Assembly: GCA_011525915.1 (NCBI GenBank)
Contig: WYBM01000068.1
Location: forward strand, 1-64,000
DNA from: Ardenticatenaceae bacterium
GTDB lineage: Bacteria; Chloroflexota; Anaerolineae; Promineifilales; Promineifilaceae
Direction: 5' to 3'
DNA length: 64,000 nt
This document shows positions 26,346 to 33,976 of this stretch, in pieces; positions within the stretch are counted from its first letter, which is position 1; each line of letters starts with the position of its first letter. The notes below the pieces were generated by a model that ran no database searches, had not been told where the DNA came from, and saw only the letters and a list, made by a program, of their open reading frames with translations. Made by a program: the position numbers and the translations under genes.

Positions 26346-27422
26346 ATGACAACAGGACAATCTTTTTCTGGCCTGACAATGCCTGTCTTTGCTGCCTTTG
26401 GTTGGGCAGGGCAGGAGGCCGCAGTTAACTTTGCTTTAGAACAACTTGAACAGTTTATTCACCTGTTACATGCGCGTCTGCCGCGTGCCCTGCATGCGGA
26501 GTTTCCGCATGCAGGCATAAGCCGGACGAACCGCACGGTATACCTGGCAGCCAGTGAAGATGTAGAGTCAGACCTACACATTATCTTCATTGCCCGGCCT
26601 GTGAGCCTGGAAATGCAGCTGGTGTTAACCGACAAGAAAGCATTGGCTAAAGCCCTGAAATTTGCCGAAAAACAACCGCTCATGGCCCATCGTCTGATCA
26701 CCGAATTAGGCATGGATTGGTCATTTAGGCTGCAGCAGATGCAGGTAGATGAAGACAGCGGTGAAGCTTCGCATTATGTGGATTTGTTTAAGGATGATAT
26801 GGTCAAGCTAGATGAAGACACGGCCGTGGCTGTCATCAACAAAGCCATCTACCTAAACAGCGAAGATAAGTGGTTAACCCCTATTTATCTGAGCCGCCGC
26901 TTTAACGCCGAGCAGATTTCGTTCATGGGGCAGGTGGTGCTGGATGTGGTTACCAAAGAACTGGAGAAGCTGGTGCCGTTGATCCATTTCTTGAACGGGC
27001 AAAGGGCCGCCAAAGGGGCAAAATCCAAAAGTAAGGCTCGTGTCAGGTCACAGGCGGCCGTGGTCTTGGAACCAACTGTCACCAGTACGGCCATCGATCC
27101 CGAAACAGGTTTCATTTTTGTCACGGATATTAAACCCCTTTATTTACGCAAAGGGTTTGTGAATATGTCCCCGGAGTATTGGGACTTTTTTGCCGTTAGT
27201 GCCCGCACCGAAACCCGCAGCGTCACGGTCTATTATGACGGCATCTATGATAAAGATTGCTCCGTCTGGCGGATTCAATCAAGTGACATGGTTCGGTTGG
27301 TTTTCAGCCCGAGTGTGCATCACTGGTTTGAGGATCACTTTGAACAGGGCGACCATATCCAACTGGCCGTCAAGCGGCTGGATAATGATGAAATTCAAGT
27401 TTCCCTCAGACCCGTTGAATAA
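26346..27422 (+). CDS. Unknown protein with possible C-terminal DNA-binding barrel
   Basis: 358 residues from ATG 26346 (AAGGATTG upstream). The first 200 residues are helical and have no family I know (VNFALEQLEQFIHLLHARL, SDLHIIFIARPVSLEMQL). A basic linker (RAAKGAKSKSKARVRS) leads to a beta-rich C-terminus (GFIFVTDIKPLYL, VTVYYDG, HHWFEDHFEQGDHIQLAV) whose pattern is like the B3/EcoRII-N pseudo-barrel, with a WF pair followed by a GDxI strand. That similarity is from memory and untested. There is no signal peptide. It stands alone and is followed by a good terminator. Confidence 0.68.
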   Translation: MTTGQSFSGLTMPVFAAFGWAGQEAAVNFALEQLEQFIHLLHARLPRALHAEFPHAGISRTNRTVYLAASEDVESDLHIIFIARPVSLEMQLVLTDKKALAKALKFAEKQPLMAHRLITELGMDWSFRLQQMQVDEDSGEASHYVDLFKDDMVKLDEDTAVAVINKAIYLNSEDKWLTPIYLSRRFNAEQISFMGQVVLDVVTKELEKLVPLIHFLNGQRAAKGAKSKSKARVRSQAAVVLEPTVTSTAIDPETGFIFVTDIKPLYLRKGFVNMSPEYWDFFAVSARTETRSVTVYYDGIYDKDCSVWRIQSSDMVRLVFSPSVHHWFEDHFEQGDHIQLAVKRLDNDEIQVSLRPVE

Positions 27423-27444
27423 AGCGTTTGTTTTTCCCAACCTG

Positions 27445-27476
27445 GGGCGTTGCTCAAAAGGCAGCGCCCTTTCTTT
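27445..27476 (+). terminator. Rho-independent terminator after the 26346 gene
   Basis: GGGCGTTGC (27445-27453) pairs with GCAGCGCCC (27461-27469; one G-T pair) around a 7-base loop, followed by TTTCTTT. It is well placed 22 bases after the stop codon and insulates pyruvate kinase. Confidence 0.85.
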
Positions 27477-27597
27477 ATGCCGCAAACCTTTTCCCAGTTA
27501 AAAGGGTTTGATAAAATGCTGTGCGCCTATGCTCTTCCCACAACCCCGCCTGACAGTGCAACATTCACATCAGAATCCCTAGAGACAAGGACACACT

Positions 27598-29016
27598 ATG
27601 GCACGAACAAAAATTGTAGCGACCATTGGCCCTAGCTCCAATAACCCTGAAACCATTCGTCGTATGCTGGCGGCGGGTATGACCGTGGCCCGCGTTAATT
27701 TTTCACACGGTGACCATGAATCCCATAAGGCCACCATTAACATGCTACGCGAGGTGGCCCAAAGTGAAGGCAAAGTACTGGCTATTTTGGGTGATTTGCA
27801 AGGCCCTAAAATAAGGCTGGGGCATGTCAAAACAGGCGGTATTCAACTCCAGCTTGGTGAAGAGATTGTCTTGACCCCTCATCGTGGCCAACCGGCCATG
27901 ATCCATTTGCCTCACCCAGACCTGATAGAGGCAATACAGCCCGGCGCACGTCTGGTCATTGGTGATGGCGAGGTAGAATTTACCGTCGCTGAAAAGAAAG
28001 GTGACACGCTGCGCTGCATCACTACGGTGGCCGGGTTGTTGGAATCACGTAAAGGAGTTAATGCCCCAGGCACAGATCTGCGTGTTTCCAGCATGACAGA
28101 TAAAGACCGAGAGGATTTTGAACTGATTTGCCAACTGGATCTGGATTATGTAGCCCTCTCTTTTGTCCGCACGGCCGAGGATATTCACGAACTGCGCCGG
28201 TTAATGTCCGATAAAGGGTTGCAAATCCCGATCATTGCCAAGATTGAAAAAAGCGAAGCTATTAAATGTTTGCTGGAAATTCGGGATGTTGCTGATGGGA
28301 TGATGGTAGCCCGGGGTGACCTGGGCATTGAAGTTCACCCGCAAGAAGTGCCCCTGCTGCAAAAGCGCATCATTCGGGCTTGTAATGATGTGGGCAAACC
28401 GGTTATTACAGCGACACAGATGCTGCAATCTATGGTGGAACACCCACGCCCCACCCGCGCCGAAGCCAGCGATGTGGCCAATGCCATTCTGGATGGCAGC
28501 GATGCGATCATGTTATCTAATGAAACGGCGTCAGGGCGCTTTCCGGTTGAAGCCGTTTTGATGATGAAGCAGATCAGTGAAATCACCGAGACCGCTTTCC
28601 CTTATGATGAATGGCGCAATCGGCGGCAGGCCGCACTGCCACACGCTACCAGTGTCACCGAAGCTATTAGCGCGGCCAGTTGTGCTGTTGCTGAACACGT
28701 CCAGGCGAGGGCTATTGTCAGCTCTACCATGTCTGGCTATACGGCCAGACAAATAGCGCGCCATCGCCCCCCTACGGCCGTGATGGCTGTCTCCCCTTTA
28801 GCCAGCACACAGCGGCGCCTGGCTCTTGTCTGGGGTGTGGATTGTGTGTTGGTGCCAGACTTTACGGACACCGATGAAGTGCTGGCCCAAACAGCCGCCG
28901 CCATGCGTAAATTTGGCTTAAAAGAAGGCGACCGCCTGGTGATCACCGCGGGTGTCCCTTTTGGGCAGACGGGCCAGACTAACCTGATACAGGTTCACGA
29001 AATTGTCTATGAATAA
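27598..29016 (+). CDS. pyk: Pyruvate kinase
   Basis: 472 residues from ATG 27598 with AAGGA upstream. Family blocks are all present: TKIVATIGPSS, RVNFSHGDH, GDLQGPKIR, the B-domain at about 70-170, IAKIEKSEA (catalytic Lys and Glu), MMVARGDLGIEVHPQEVPLLQK, ATQMLQSM and SNETASGRFPVEAV. The C-terminal allosteric domain is complete and ends VHEIVYE. It converts phosphoenolpyruvate and ADP to pyruvate and ATP in glycolysis. It is monocistronic, with the next gene 112 bases on. Length is typical for the bacterial type II enzyme without the extra C-terminal domain. Confidence 0.97.
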   Translation: MARTKIVATIGPSSNNPETIRRMLAAGMTVARVNFSHGDHESHKATINMLREVAQSEGKVLAILGDLQGPKIRLGHVKTGGIQLQLGEEIVLTPHRGQPAMIHLPHPDLIEAIQPGARLVIGDGEVEFTVAEKKGDTLRCITTVAGLLESRKGVNAPGTDLRVSSMTDKDREDFELICQLDLDYVALSFVRTAEDIHELRRLMSDKGLQIPIIAKIEKSEAIKCLLEIRDVADGMMVARGDLGIEVHPQEVPLLQKRIIRACNDVGKPVITATQMLQSMVEHPRPTRAEASDVANAILDGSDAIMLSNETASGRFPVEAVLMMKQISEITETAFPYDEWRNRRQAALPHATSVTEAISAASCAVAEHVQARAIVSSTMSGYTARQIARHRPPTAVMAVSPLASTQRRLALVWGVDCVLVPDFTDTDEVLAQTAAAMRKFGLKEGDRLVITAGVPFGQTGQTNLIQVHEIVYE

Positions 29017-29128
29017 ATCATAATCGGACAATCAGACAGGTTGTAATCCCGCGGCAATCAGGCTATCATCTTAAAGCAGTTTCGGTCACATCATTTTTAT
29101 TTATTCTTAATTAATTGGAGAAGATGCT

Positions 29129-30454
29129 ATGGCAACCTCAACTTTAAAAGTTGAGTCAGGAGCACTCACAGACCTTGATTGGGAACCCCCAACCGTAAAA
29201 AGCATTGAAGATACAGGCCTGACCCACGGCTTTTTAGAAGATTTAGCCCTGAAGATCATGTATTTCCGGGGCCAATTAACCGGGCATGATATTGCCGAAC
29301 TGATGCACCTGCCCTTTGCGACAGTGGTAAGCCCTTTGATGGATTATTTAAAACGAGAGCAAATGTGCGAAATTAAAGGCTCTGGTGGTTTAGGCGCCGC
29401 TACATACCAATACAACATTACTAACAAAGGTGCCAGTCGAGCCCGTGAACAATTGGAACGCACCACTTATGTAGGACCAGCACCCGTGCCCTGGGAAAAT
29501 TATATCGCCGCTATTAAGGCCCAAAGTGGCAAGCGGCTTAAAGTTAACCCTAAAATGATGACCAAAGCGTTGGCCCACCTGACACTGGAAGAGGATGTGT
29601 TTCGGAAAATTGGGCCGGCCGCCAACTCTGGTAAATCTATCTTTCTCTACGGCCCCCCCGGCAACGGTAAGACGACCATTGCCGAAGCTATTGGCCGCAT
29701 GATTTTGACAAACGATATCTACATTCCCTATGCGGTTGAAGTGGATGGTCAGATTATCAAAGTATATGACCAGATTAACCATGCGGCCGTGCCCGACATA
29801 AGTGAAAAGTCTATCACCGGCACCTTAGGCTCCCGTAAGGGAGATGCCCGGTGGATTCGCATTCGGCGGCCCGTCATTATTGTAGGTGGTGAACTGACAT
29901 TGGAGGGGTTGGACCTGATTTATGACCCCATTAACAAGTATTATGAAGCGCCCTTCCAGATGAAGGCTAACGGTGGCATGTTCCTGATCGATGACTTTGG
30001 CCGCCAGCAGGTGCGCCCCCGTGACTTGCTTAACCGCTGGATTGTGCCCATGGAAAAGATGATAGACTTCTTAACCTTGCATACAGGCCGTAAGCTGGAA
30101 GTGCCATTTGAAGTGATGATCGTTTTTTCCACGAACTTACCACCGCGTGACCTGGTAGATGAGGCCTTTTTGCGGCGTATCCGGCATAAGATTGAGGTGC
30201 CGGCCCCTACCTTTGATGGCTTTCGCGAAATTTTTAAGAAAGTGTGTGAACGGCGTAGTATTGCCTTTGATGATCAGGCGGTACGCTACCTGCTGCAAGA
30301 GTATTACATTAAACGTAATCAGAAACTACGGGCGAACCATCCGCGTGATCTGTTGGACCAGATCATAGATATTGCCAACTACATGGAAATTCGGCCCCAG
30401 TTGACAAAGGAACTGCTTGACCGGGCGGCGGATTCATACTTTGTGGAGTTGTAG
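29129..30454 (+). CDS. AAA-family ATPase with N-terminal winged-helix-like region
   Basis: 441 residues from ATG 29129 (TTGGAGAAGATGCT upstream). Residues 20-115 look like a winged helix (FRGQLTGHDIAELMHLP, YQYNITNKGASRAREQLER). The AAA core follows with Walker A YGPPGNGKTT, Walker B GGMFLIDDFGRQ and sensor 1 MIVFSTNLPPRDL, and an arginine-finger region in AFLRRIRHKIEV. The C-terminal lid has KLRANHPRDLLDQIIDIANY. This single-gene AAA protein has relatives in Chloroflexota as an uncharacterised conserved ATPase. Its substrate is unknown; DNA or protein remodelling with a transcription-linked role is inferred from the domain pairing. Confidence 0.85.
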   Translation: MATSTLKVESGALTDLDWEPPTVKSIEDTGLTHGFLEDLALKIMYFRGQLTGHDIAELMHLPFATVVSPLMDYLKREQMCEIKGSGGLGAATYQYNITNKGASRAREQLERTTYVGPAPVPWENYIAAIKAQSGKRLKVNPKMMTKALAHLTLEEDVFRKIGPAANSGKSIFLYGPPGNGKTTIAEAIGRMILTNDIYIPYAVEVDGQIIKVYDQINHAAVPDISEKSITGTLGSRKGDARWIRIRRPVIIVGGELTLEGLDLIYDPINKYYEAPFQMKANGGMFLIDDFGRQQVRPRDLLNRWIVPMEKMIDFLTLHTGRKLEVPFEVMIVFSTNLPPRDLVDEAFLRRIRHKIEVPAPTFDGFREIFKKVCERRSIAFDDQAVRYLLQEYYIKRNQKLRANHPRDLLDQIIDIANYMEIRPQLTKELLDRAADSYFVEL

Positions 30455-30481
30455 ACTGACAGGATAACCACCGTGTTGTCA

Positions 30482-30528
30482 AAAGCGCAGAACGTCACGG
30501 CCGTGTACGTTTTGCGCTTTGCGTTTTT
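30482..30528 (+). terminator. Terminator hairpin with ACGGCCGT at the apex
   Basis: AAAGCGCAGAACGT (30482-30495) pairs with ACGTTTTGCGCTTT (30507-30520), one mismatch, around CACGGCCGTGT. The apical CACGGCCGTG is itself a palindrome and extends the stem. TTTTT follows at 30524-30528, slightly displaced from the stem, so it is probably a terminator of the AAA gene. Confidence 0.7.
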
Positions 30529-30554
30529 AAGGGGGATGGCCAGGAAGCGTTAAC

Positions 30555-31442
30555 ATGCTTGTGAAAGTTATACTCAATCCTTACGCCAATCGCTGGCACG
30601 CTGGGGAAAAAGTGGCGTTGGTACAGGCGGCGTTTACCGCTGCCTCCCTTGACGTCGATATTTACCAGACACAAGGGCCAAGGGAAGGCACGGCCGTGGC
30701 CCGTGAAGCAGCCGCTCACTATGATGCAGTCGTCGCCGCTGGTGGTGATGGCACCATTAATGAAGTGATTAATGGCATCATTCAGGCCGCGGGGGAAGGC
30801 GTCACCGTACCGTTTGGTGTCATGCCCATTGGCACCGCCAACGATCTGGCCGATACCATTCCTTTACCACGTGACTTACCACAAGCAGCCCGGGTCATTG
30901 CTGACGGCCGTACCCGCCAGATTGACGCGGCGCGGGTGAATGAGCATTTTTTTGTCAACAACTGTGCTATTGGTATGGAGCCGCTGGTGACACTGGAAAA
31001 CACCAGGATTAAGCGCCTGTCTGGCAATGCCCGTTACCTGGTGGCGTTGATACGCGCCCTGGCCAAGCTGCGCGCCTGGCAGATGGATATTCAGTTTGAC
31101 GCAGACCTGTTCAGTGGGCCGGCTTTGCTGCTGTCTGTATGCAATGGTCCGCGTACCGGCGGCATATTTCAGATGGCCCCAGGTGCACTGTTTGATGACG
31201 GTTATTTTGATTACATATTTGCGCCAGCACTGCCCACACGCACCGTGCTGGCCCTGCTGCCGCGCCTGCTCAAAGGGACACATGTGCACCACCCCAAGGT
31301 AACCCACGGCCGTGCCCGCCGCATTACCATCAGCTGCCAGCCAGGTACTCCCATTCATGCCGATGGTGAGCTGATCGCCGAAGCCGCAACCACGATTGAC
31401 TATGAACTTTTGCCGGGAAAATTAACGCTGTTGGCCCCCTGA
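30555..31442 (+). CDS. Diacylglycerol/lipid kinase (YegS/BmrU family)
   Basis: 295 residues from ATG 30555. The nucleotide-binding motif AAGGDGTINEVING and the glycine-rich PIGTANDLADTIP define the DAGK catalytic family, and DPA-like ends include GTPIHADGE near residue 270. The N-terminus VKVILNPYANR is the typical start. Family members phosphorylate diacylglycerol or related lipids with ATP at the membrane face; sphingosine or undecaprenol substrates also exist. It is monocistronic, and the repeat at 31449 begins right after the stop. Confidence 0.93.
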   Translation: MLVKVILNPYANRWHAGEKVALVQAAFTAASLDVDIYQTQGPREGTAVAREAAAHYDAVVAAGGDGTINEVINGIIQAAGEGVTVPFGVMPIGTANDLADTIPLPRDLPQAARVIADGRTRQIDAARVNEHFFVNNCAIGMEPLVTLENTRIKRLSGNARYLVALIRALAKLRAWQMDIQFDADLFSGPALLLSVCNGPRTGGIFQMAPGALFDDGYFDYIFAPALPTRTVLALLPRLLKGTHVHHPKVTHGRARRITISCQPGTPIHADGELIAEAATTIDYELLPGKLTLLAP

Positions 31443-31448
31443 CCGGAC

Positions 31449-31510
31449 CGCAACGGTTTGTTCAAACAAAACTCTGGACTTTTGCCAGGTAATCAGTCGG
31501 CAGTGTCCAG
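31449..31510 (+). repeat. Dispersed intergenic repeat, copy B
   Basis: Matches the minus-strand copy at 11114-11174 for about 55 bases, including GGACTTTTGCCAGGTAATCA and a shared AACGGTT-TTCAAA segment near its start. It begins a few bases after the lipid-kinase stop codon and runs into a heptad array. Confidence 0.8.
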
Positions 31511-31601
31511 TAATCAGTGTCCAGTAGTCAGTGTCCAGTAGTCAGTGTCCAGTAGTCAGTGTCCAGAAGAGCAGCCAACTGAATACCGCCAACTGAATAC
31601 C
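31494..31601 (+). repeat. CAGTNNN heptad array and 14-base doublet
   Basis: Eleven consecutive 7-base units start at 31494 (CAGTCGG, CAGTGTC, CAGTAAT, CAGTGTC, CAGTAGT and so on to CAGAAGA), so a 14-base doublet of CAGTGTC and CAGTAGT repeats. Then GCCAACTGAATACC occurs twice in tandem (31574-31601). No protein is encoded. The region to 31679 between the convergent lipid kinase and hydrolase genes holds nothing else. Confidence 0.85.
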
Positions 31602-31679
31602 GCTCACTTTAACACACCAGGTTAATGGTAAACGAGCCCTTGGTGATGGGCGTGGTCTAAACCGGTGGCCAGTGACACA

Positions 31680-32513
31680 TTACCCCCGCCCATTCATTTC
31701 TGTATACAACTTTTGTAAGTTAGCATAGTGCAGATCTGCCACCAAACCATTAAGAGGGATGCGAGATTTGCCACAGCTTTCAATATCAATCTTCTGCAAA
31801 GATTCAACCGAATTGCCGTTCGAGAGGATTTTGGCCACGGCCGTGTGAATGTTTCGCAAATAGGCCAGATCACTATGAATGACGCCTTCAATTTCACCGC
31901 GCAGAATCACCTCGCCATGCCCTTGGACAATGGTATCTGGTTCCAATGCCAGCATCATTTCCAGAGAATGTACCAGATCATCATGATCGCCATCAAACAT
32001 TGTGGGCACCGGCATCATATTGTCAGAGGCAAATAAAATCTGGTTATTGGTCACGTAAACTGCCAGCAAGTCTGGGCTATGACCGGGCATGTGGCGCAGT
32101 TCTACCGTCTTGCCCCCTAAATGCAGGCATAATATGCCCTCTTCAAAAACCAGATCTGGTAGGACGATCTCCACCTCTTCTAATTCGGGTGACTCTGTTT
32201 TGGCTTCGGCCAGCCCTTCACGCCCCACCGTATCCAGTAATTCGCGGCAGAGGGCATGGCTCACAACCTGGGCGTGGGGGAACAGGTAAGTCCCCTGAGA
32301 GTGGTCAGCATGGTAATGTGTATTGATGACATACCGTACCGGCACACCCAGGCGCTCTTCTAAAAACGATTTAATCGCTTGTGTTTCTTCTGGGAAATAT
32401 AAAGTATCAACGAGGATAGCCCCTTCTTTGGTCAGAATGGCTCCCGCCGTGACCTGGGCATAGATCCGACTCGTAAAAACGTAAATGTCGTCAGCAATGC
32501 GCTCACGAACCAT
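31680..32513 (-). CDS. Metallo-beta-lactamase-fold hydrolase
   Basis: 277 residues from ATG 32513 (a GAGGACG stretch upstream); a 44-residue upstream extension is not protein-like. The metal-binding motif THYHADHSQGT, the later His in MPGHSPDLL, the Asp in FASDN and the His in VQGHGEVI are all present, so a dinuclear zinc site is expected. The family spans glyoxalase II-type thioesters, phosphodiesters and lactones, and the sequence does not settle which. No signal peptide is visible from this start, so a cytoplasmic enzyme. Confidence 0.85.
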   Translation of the reverse strand: MVRERIADDIYVFTSRIYAQVTAGAILTKEGAILVDTLYFPEETQAIKSFLEERLGVPVRYVINTHYHADHSQGTYLFPHAQVVSHALCRELLDTVGREGLAEAKTESPELEEVEIVLPDLVFEEGILCLHLGGKTVELRHMPGHSPDLLAVYVTNNQILFASDNMMPVPTMFDGDHDDLVHSLEMMLALEPDTIVQGHGEVILRGEIEGVIHSDLAYLRNIHTAVAKILSNGNSVESLQKIDIESCGKSRIPLNGLVADLHYANLQKLYTEMNGRG

Positions 32514-32822
32514 AAACCCCAAACGTCCTCTCAACCCTAAAAAAGAAGGTGCCCCGCCATGCCGTGTGAACCTCAGAGTTTGAACCTGCAGATGCAGGTG
32601 GGAATCTTTCCGCGAGACTCTGCCTTGCCGGACAACGGCGACCATCGCCGCCTGTTGTGAGCTACTACATCCCCTCGGCGTATCGGCGATTCCCTCAAAC
32701 TAAGTGTTGGCTCAACCGTGACAGTTCATCACGCACACCGCAGGGCTGGCAAAATACTAGCACAACCTCTGAGGGCAGGCAACGTTGTACTATTATTCAC
32801 AAATAATGCCTGATGCTGGGTC
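32514..32822. other. Intergenic region with no clear feature
   Basis: 309 bases between the hydrolase and haem O synthase genes. I see no promoter, repeat or gene I would defend; an upstream extension of the hydrolase frame (to 32645) is rejected. Confidence 0.6.
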
Positions 32823-33785
32823 CTAACCAAAAATGTTTTGCAGCAGGGGTGTCATCACCGTGCCTGTACAGATGGCCAATAATAGGACCAGCAGGTAGAT
32901 ATTTGAGGAAAGAAACAGGGCGCGTGCATGGGCTGGCGTGGGCTCCCGGATAAGGCGCACATTACGCCAGAACAGATCAGCTGTTACCCATGTGGTAGGC
33001 AAAAGGTAAGCCCATCCCAATGCAGGTAAAGAGGCCAGCAGTAACCCGGCCAGGCAGGTGGGCAGGGTGTGCGCCATCACCCACCAGGCAGCCTGATGAG
33101 GGGTGGTATGCACGGGCAACATGGGTACGTCAGACCGGGCATAATCATCCCGATAGAGCAAGGCCAGGCTCCAAAAGTGAAAAGGTGTCCACAGAAATAA
33201 GATCAAAGCCAAGATGAGCGCGCCGGGCGCCTGCCAGGAGCCGGTGGCGGCACTGCCGGTTAACACGGCCGCACTGCCAGCTGCCCCACCAATAACAATG
33301 TTAAGCAGGGTGCGTGGCTTGAGCCAGATGGTATAAATGCAGACGTAAATAAACGCGCCTAGTAATAGGAAAAAGGTCATCGGCGGGTTAAAGGGCAGCA
33401 CCACTAACGAAGGGGCAGCTATGAGAGCCAGTGCCACCACGGGCACCCACTGTGGGTTTTTAATGTCGCCGTTGACCAACGGCCGTTTTTCGGTGCGCCC
33501 CATGGTCCCGTCTGTATGCCGTTCCCAGTATTGGTTAAGAGCTGATGACCCGGCCGCAGCCATGCCCCCCGCCACCCAGACCAGGCATAATGTGGTTAAC
33601 CCCGGCCAGCCAGCAGCTGCAATAAAAGCACCGGCCGTAGCCGCCATCAGCAGCAGAAAGACAATGCGCAGCTTAAACAGAATAACAAGCAGCCGTGCCC
33701 ATTCGCGCCAACTTTTGTATGGGTGATCACCTTGTTTTAGAGGCAGTGCTGCCGCATTTTCTTTGGTTGGCTCTGAAAAGGCCAT
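32823..33785 (-). CDS. ctaB: Protoheme IX farnesyltransferase (haem O synthase)
   Basis: 320 residues from ATG 33785. It is a UbiA-family prenyltransferase with about eight to nine membrane helices. The first aspartate-rich region reads NQYWERHTDGTMGRTEKR, with a Glu where most family members have Asp (N-x3-D). The tail of the motif (MGRTEKRPL) is typical of CtaB/Cox10. It transfers a farnesyl group from farnesyl diphosphate to haem b to give haem O for terminal oxidases. It stands as a single gene here. The missing oxidase genes may lie outside the window. Confidence 0.92.
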   Translation of the reverse strand: MAFSEPTKENAAALPLKQGDHPYKSWREWARLLVILFKLRIVFLLLMAATAGAFIAAAGWPGLTTLCLVWVAGGMAAAGSSALNQYWERHTDGTMGRTEKRPLVNGDIKNPQWVPVVALALIAAPSLVVLPFNPPMTFFLLLGAFIYVCIYTIWLKPRTLLNIVIGGAAGSAAVLTGSAATGSWQAPGALILALILFLWTPFHFWSLALLYRDDYARSDVPMLPVHTTPHQAAWWVMAHTLPTCLAGLLLASLPALGWAYLLPTTWVTADLFWRNVRLIREPTPAHARALFLSSNIYLLVLLLAICTGTVMTPLLQNIFG

Positions 33786-33942
33786 TCAACCCTCGTTTGT
33801 ACTGATTGCGTTTGAATCGTGGTCGTCAGCATAAATTGTAACAAGTTTCACAAGTCCAGCCAACCTGACCGAAAGGGGGATATAAGTACCTTAATATGCC
33901 GTGAATTTGTTGTAGTACCACAACAAACATGACTAAAATTAC

Positions 33943-33970
33943 TTGACATAGTCTTTACTCGTGTTACACT
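33943..33970 (+). promoter_or_regulatory. Sigma-70-type promoter, apparently leaderless
   Basis: TTGACA (33943-33948), a 16-base spacer and TACACT (33965-33970). A start point about 7 bases after the -10 box would fall on or near ATG 33977, leaving no room for a Shine-Dalgarno site. This predicts a leaderless message. Confidence 0.6.
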
Positions 33971-33976
33971 GGCGGC

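Noticed and set aside
31494-31601. CRISPR array
   Set aside because: Units are 7 or 14 bases with no spacers, and no cas gene is near.
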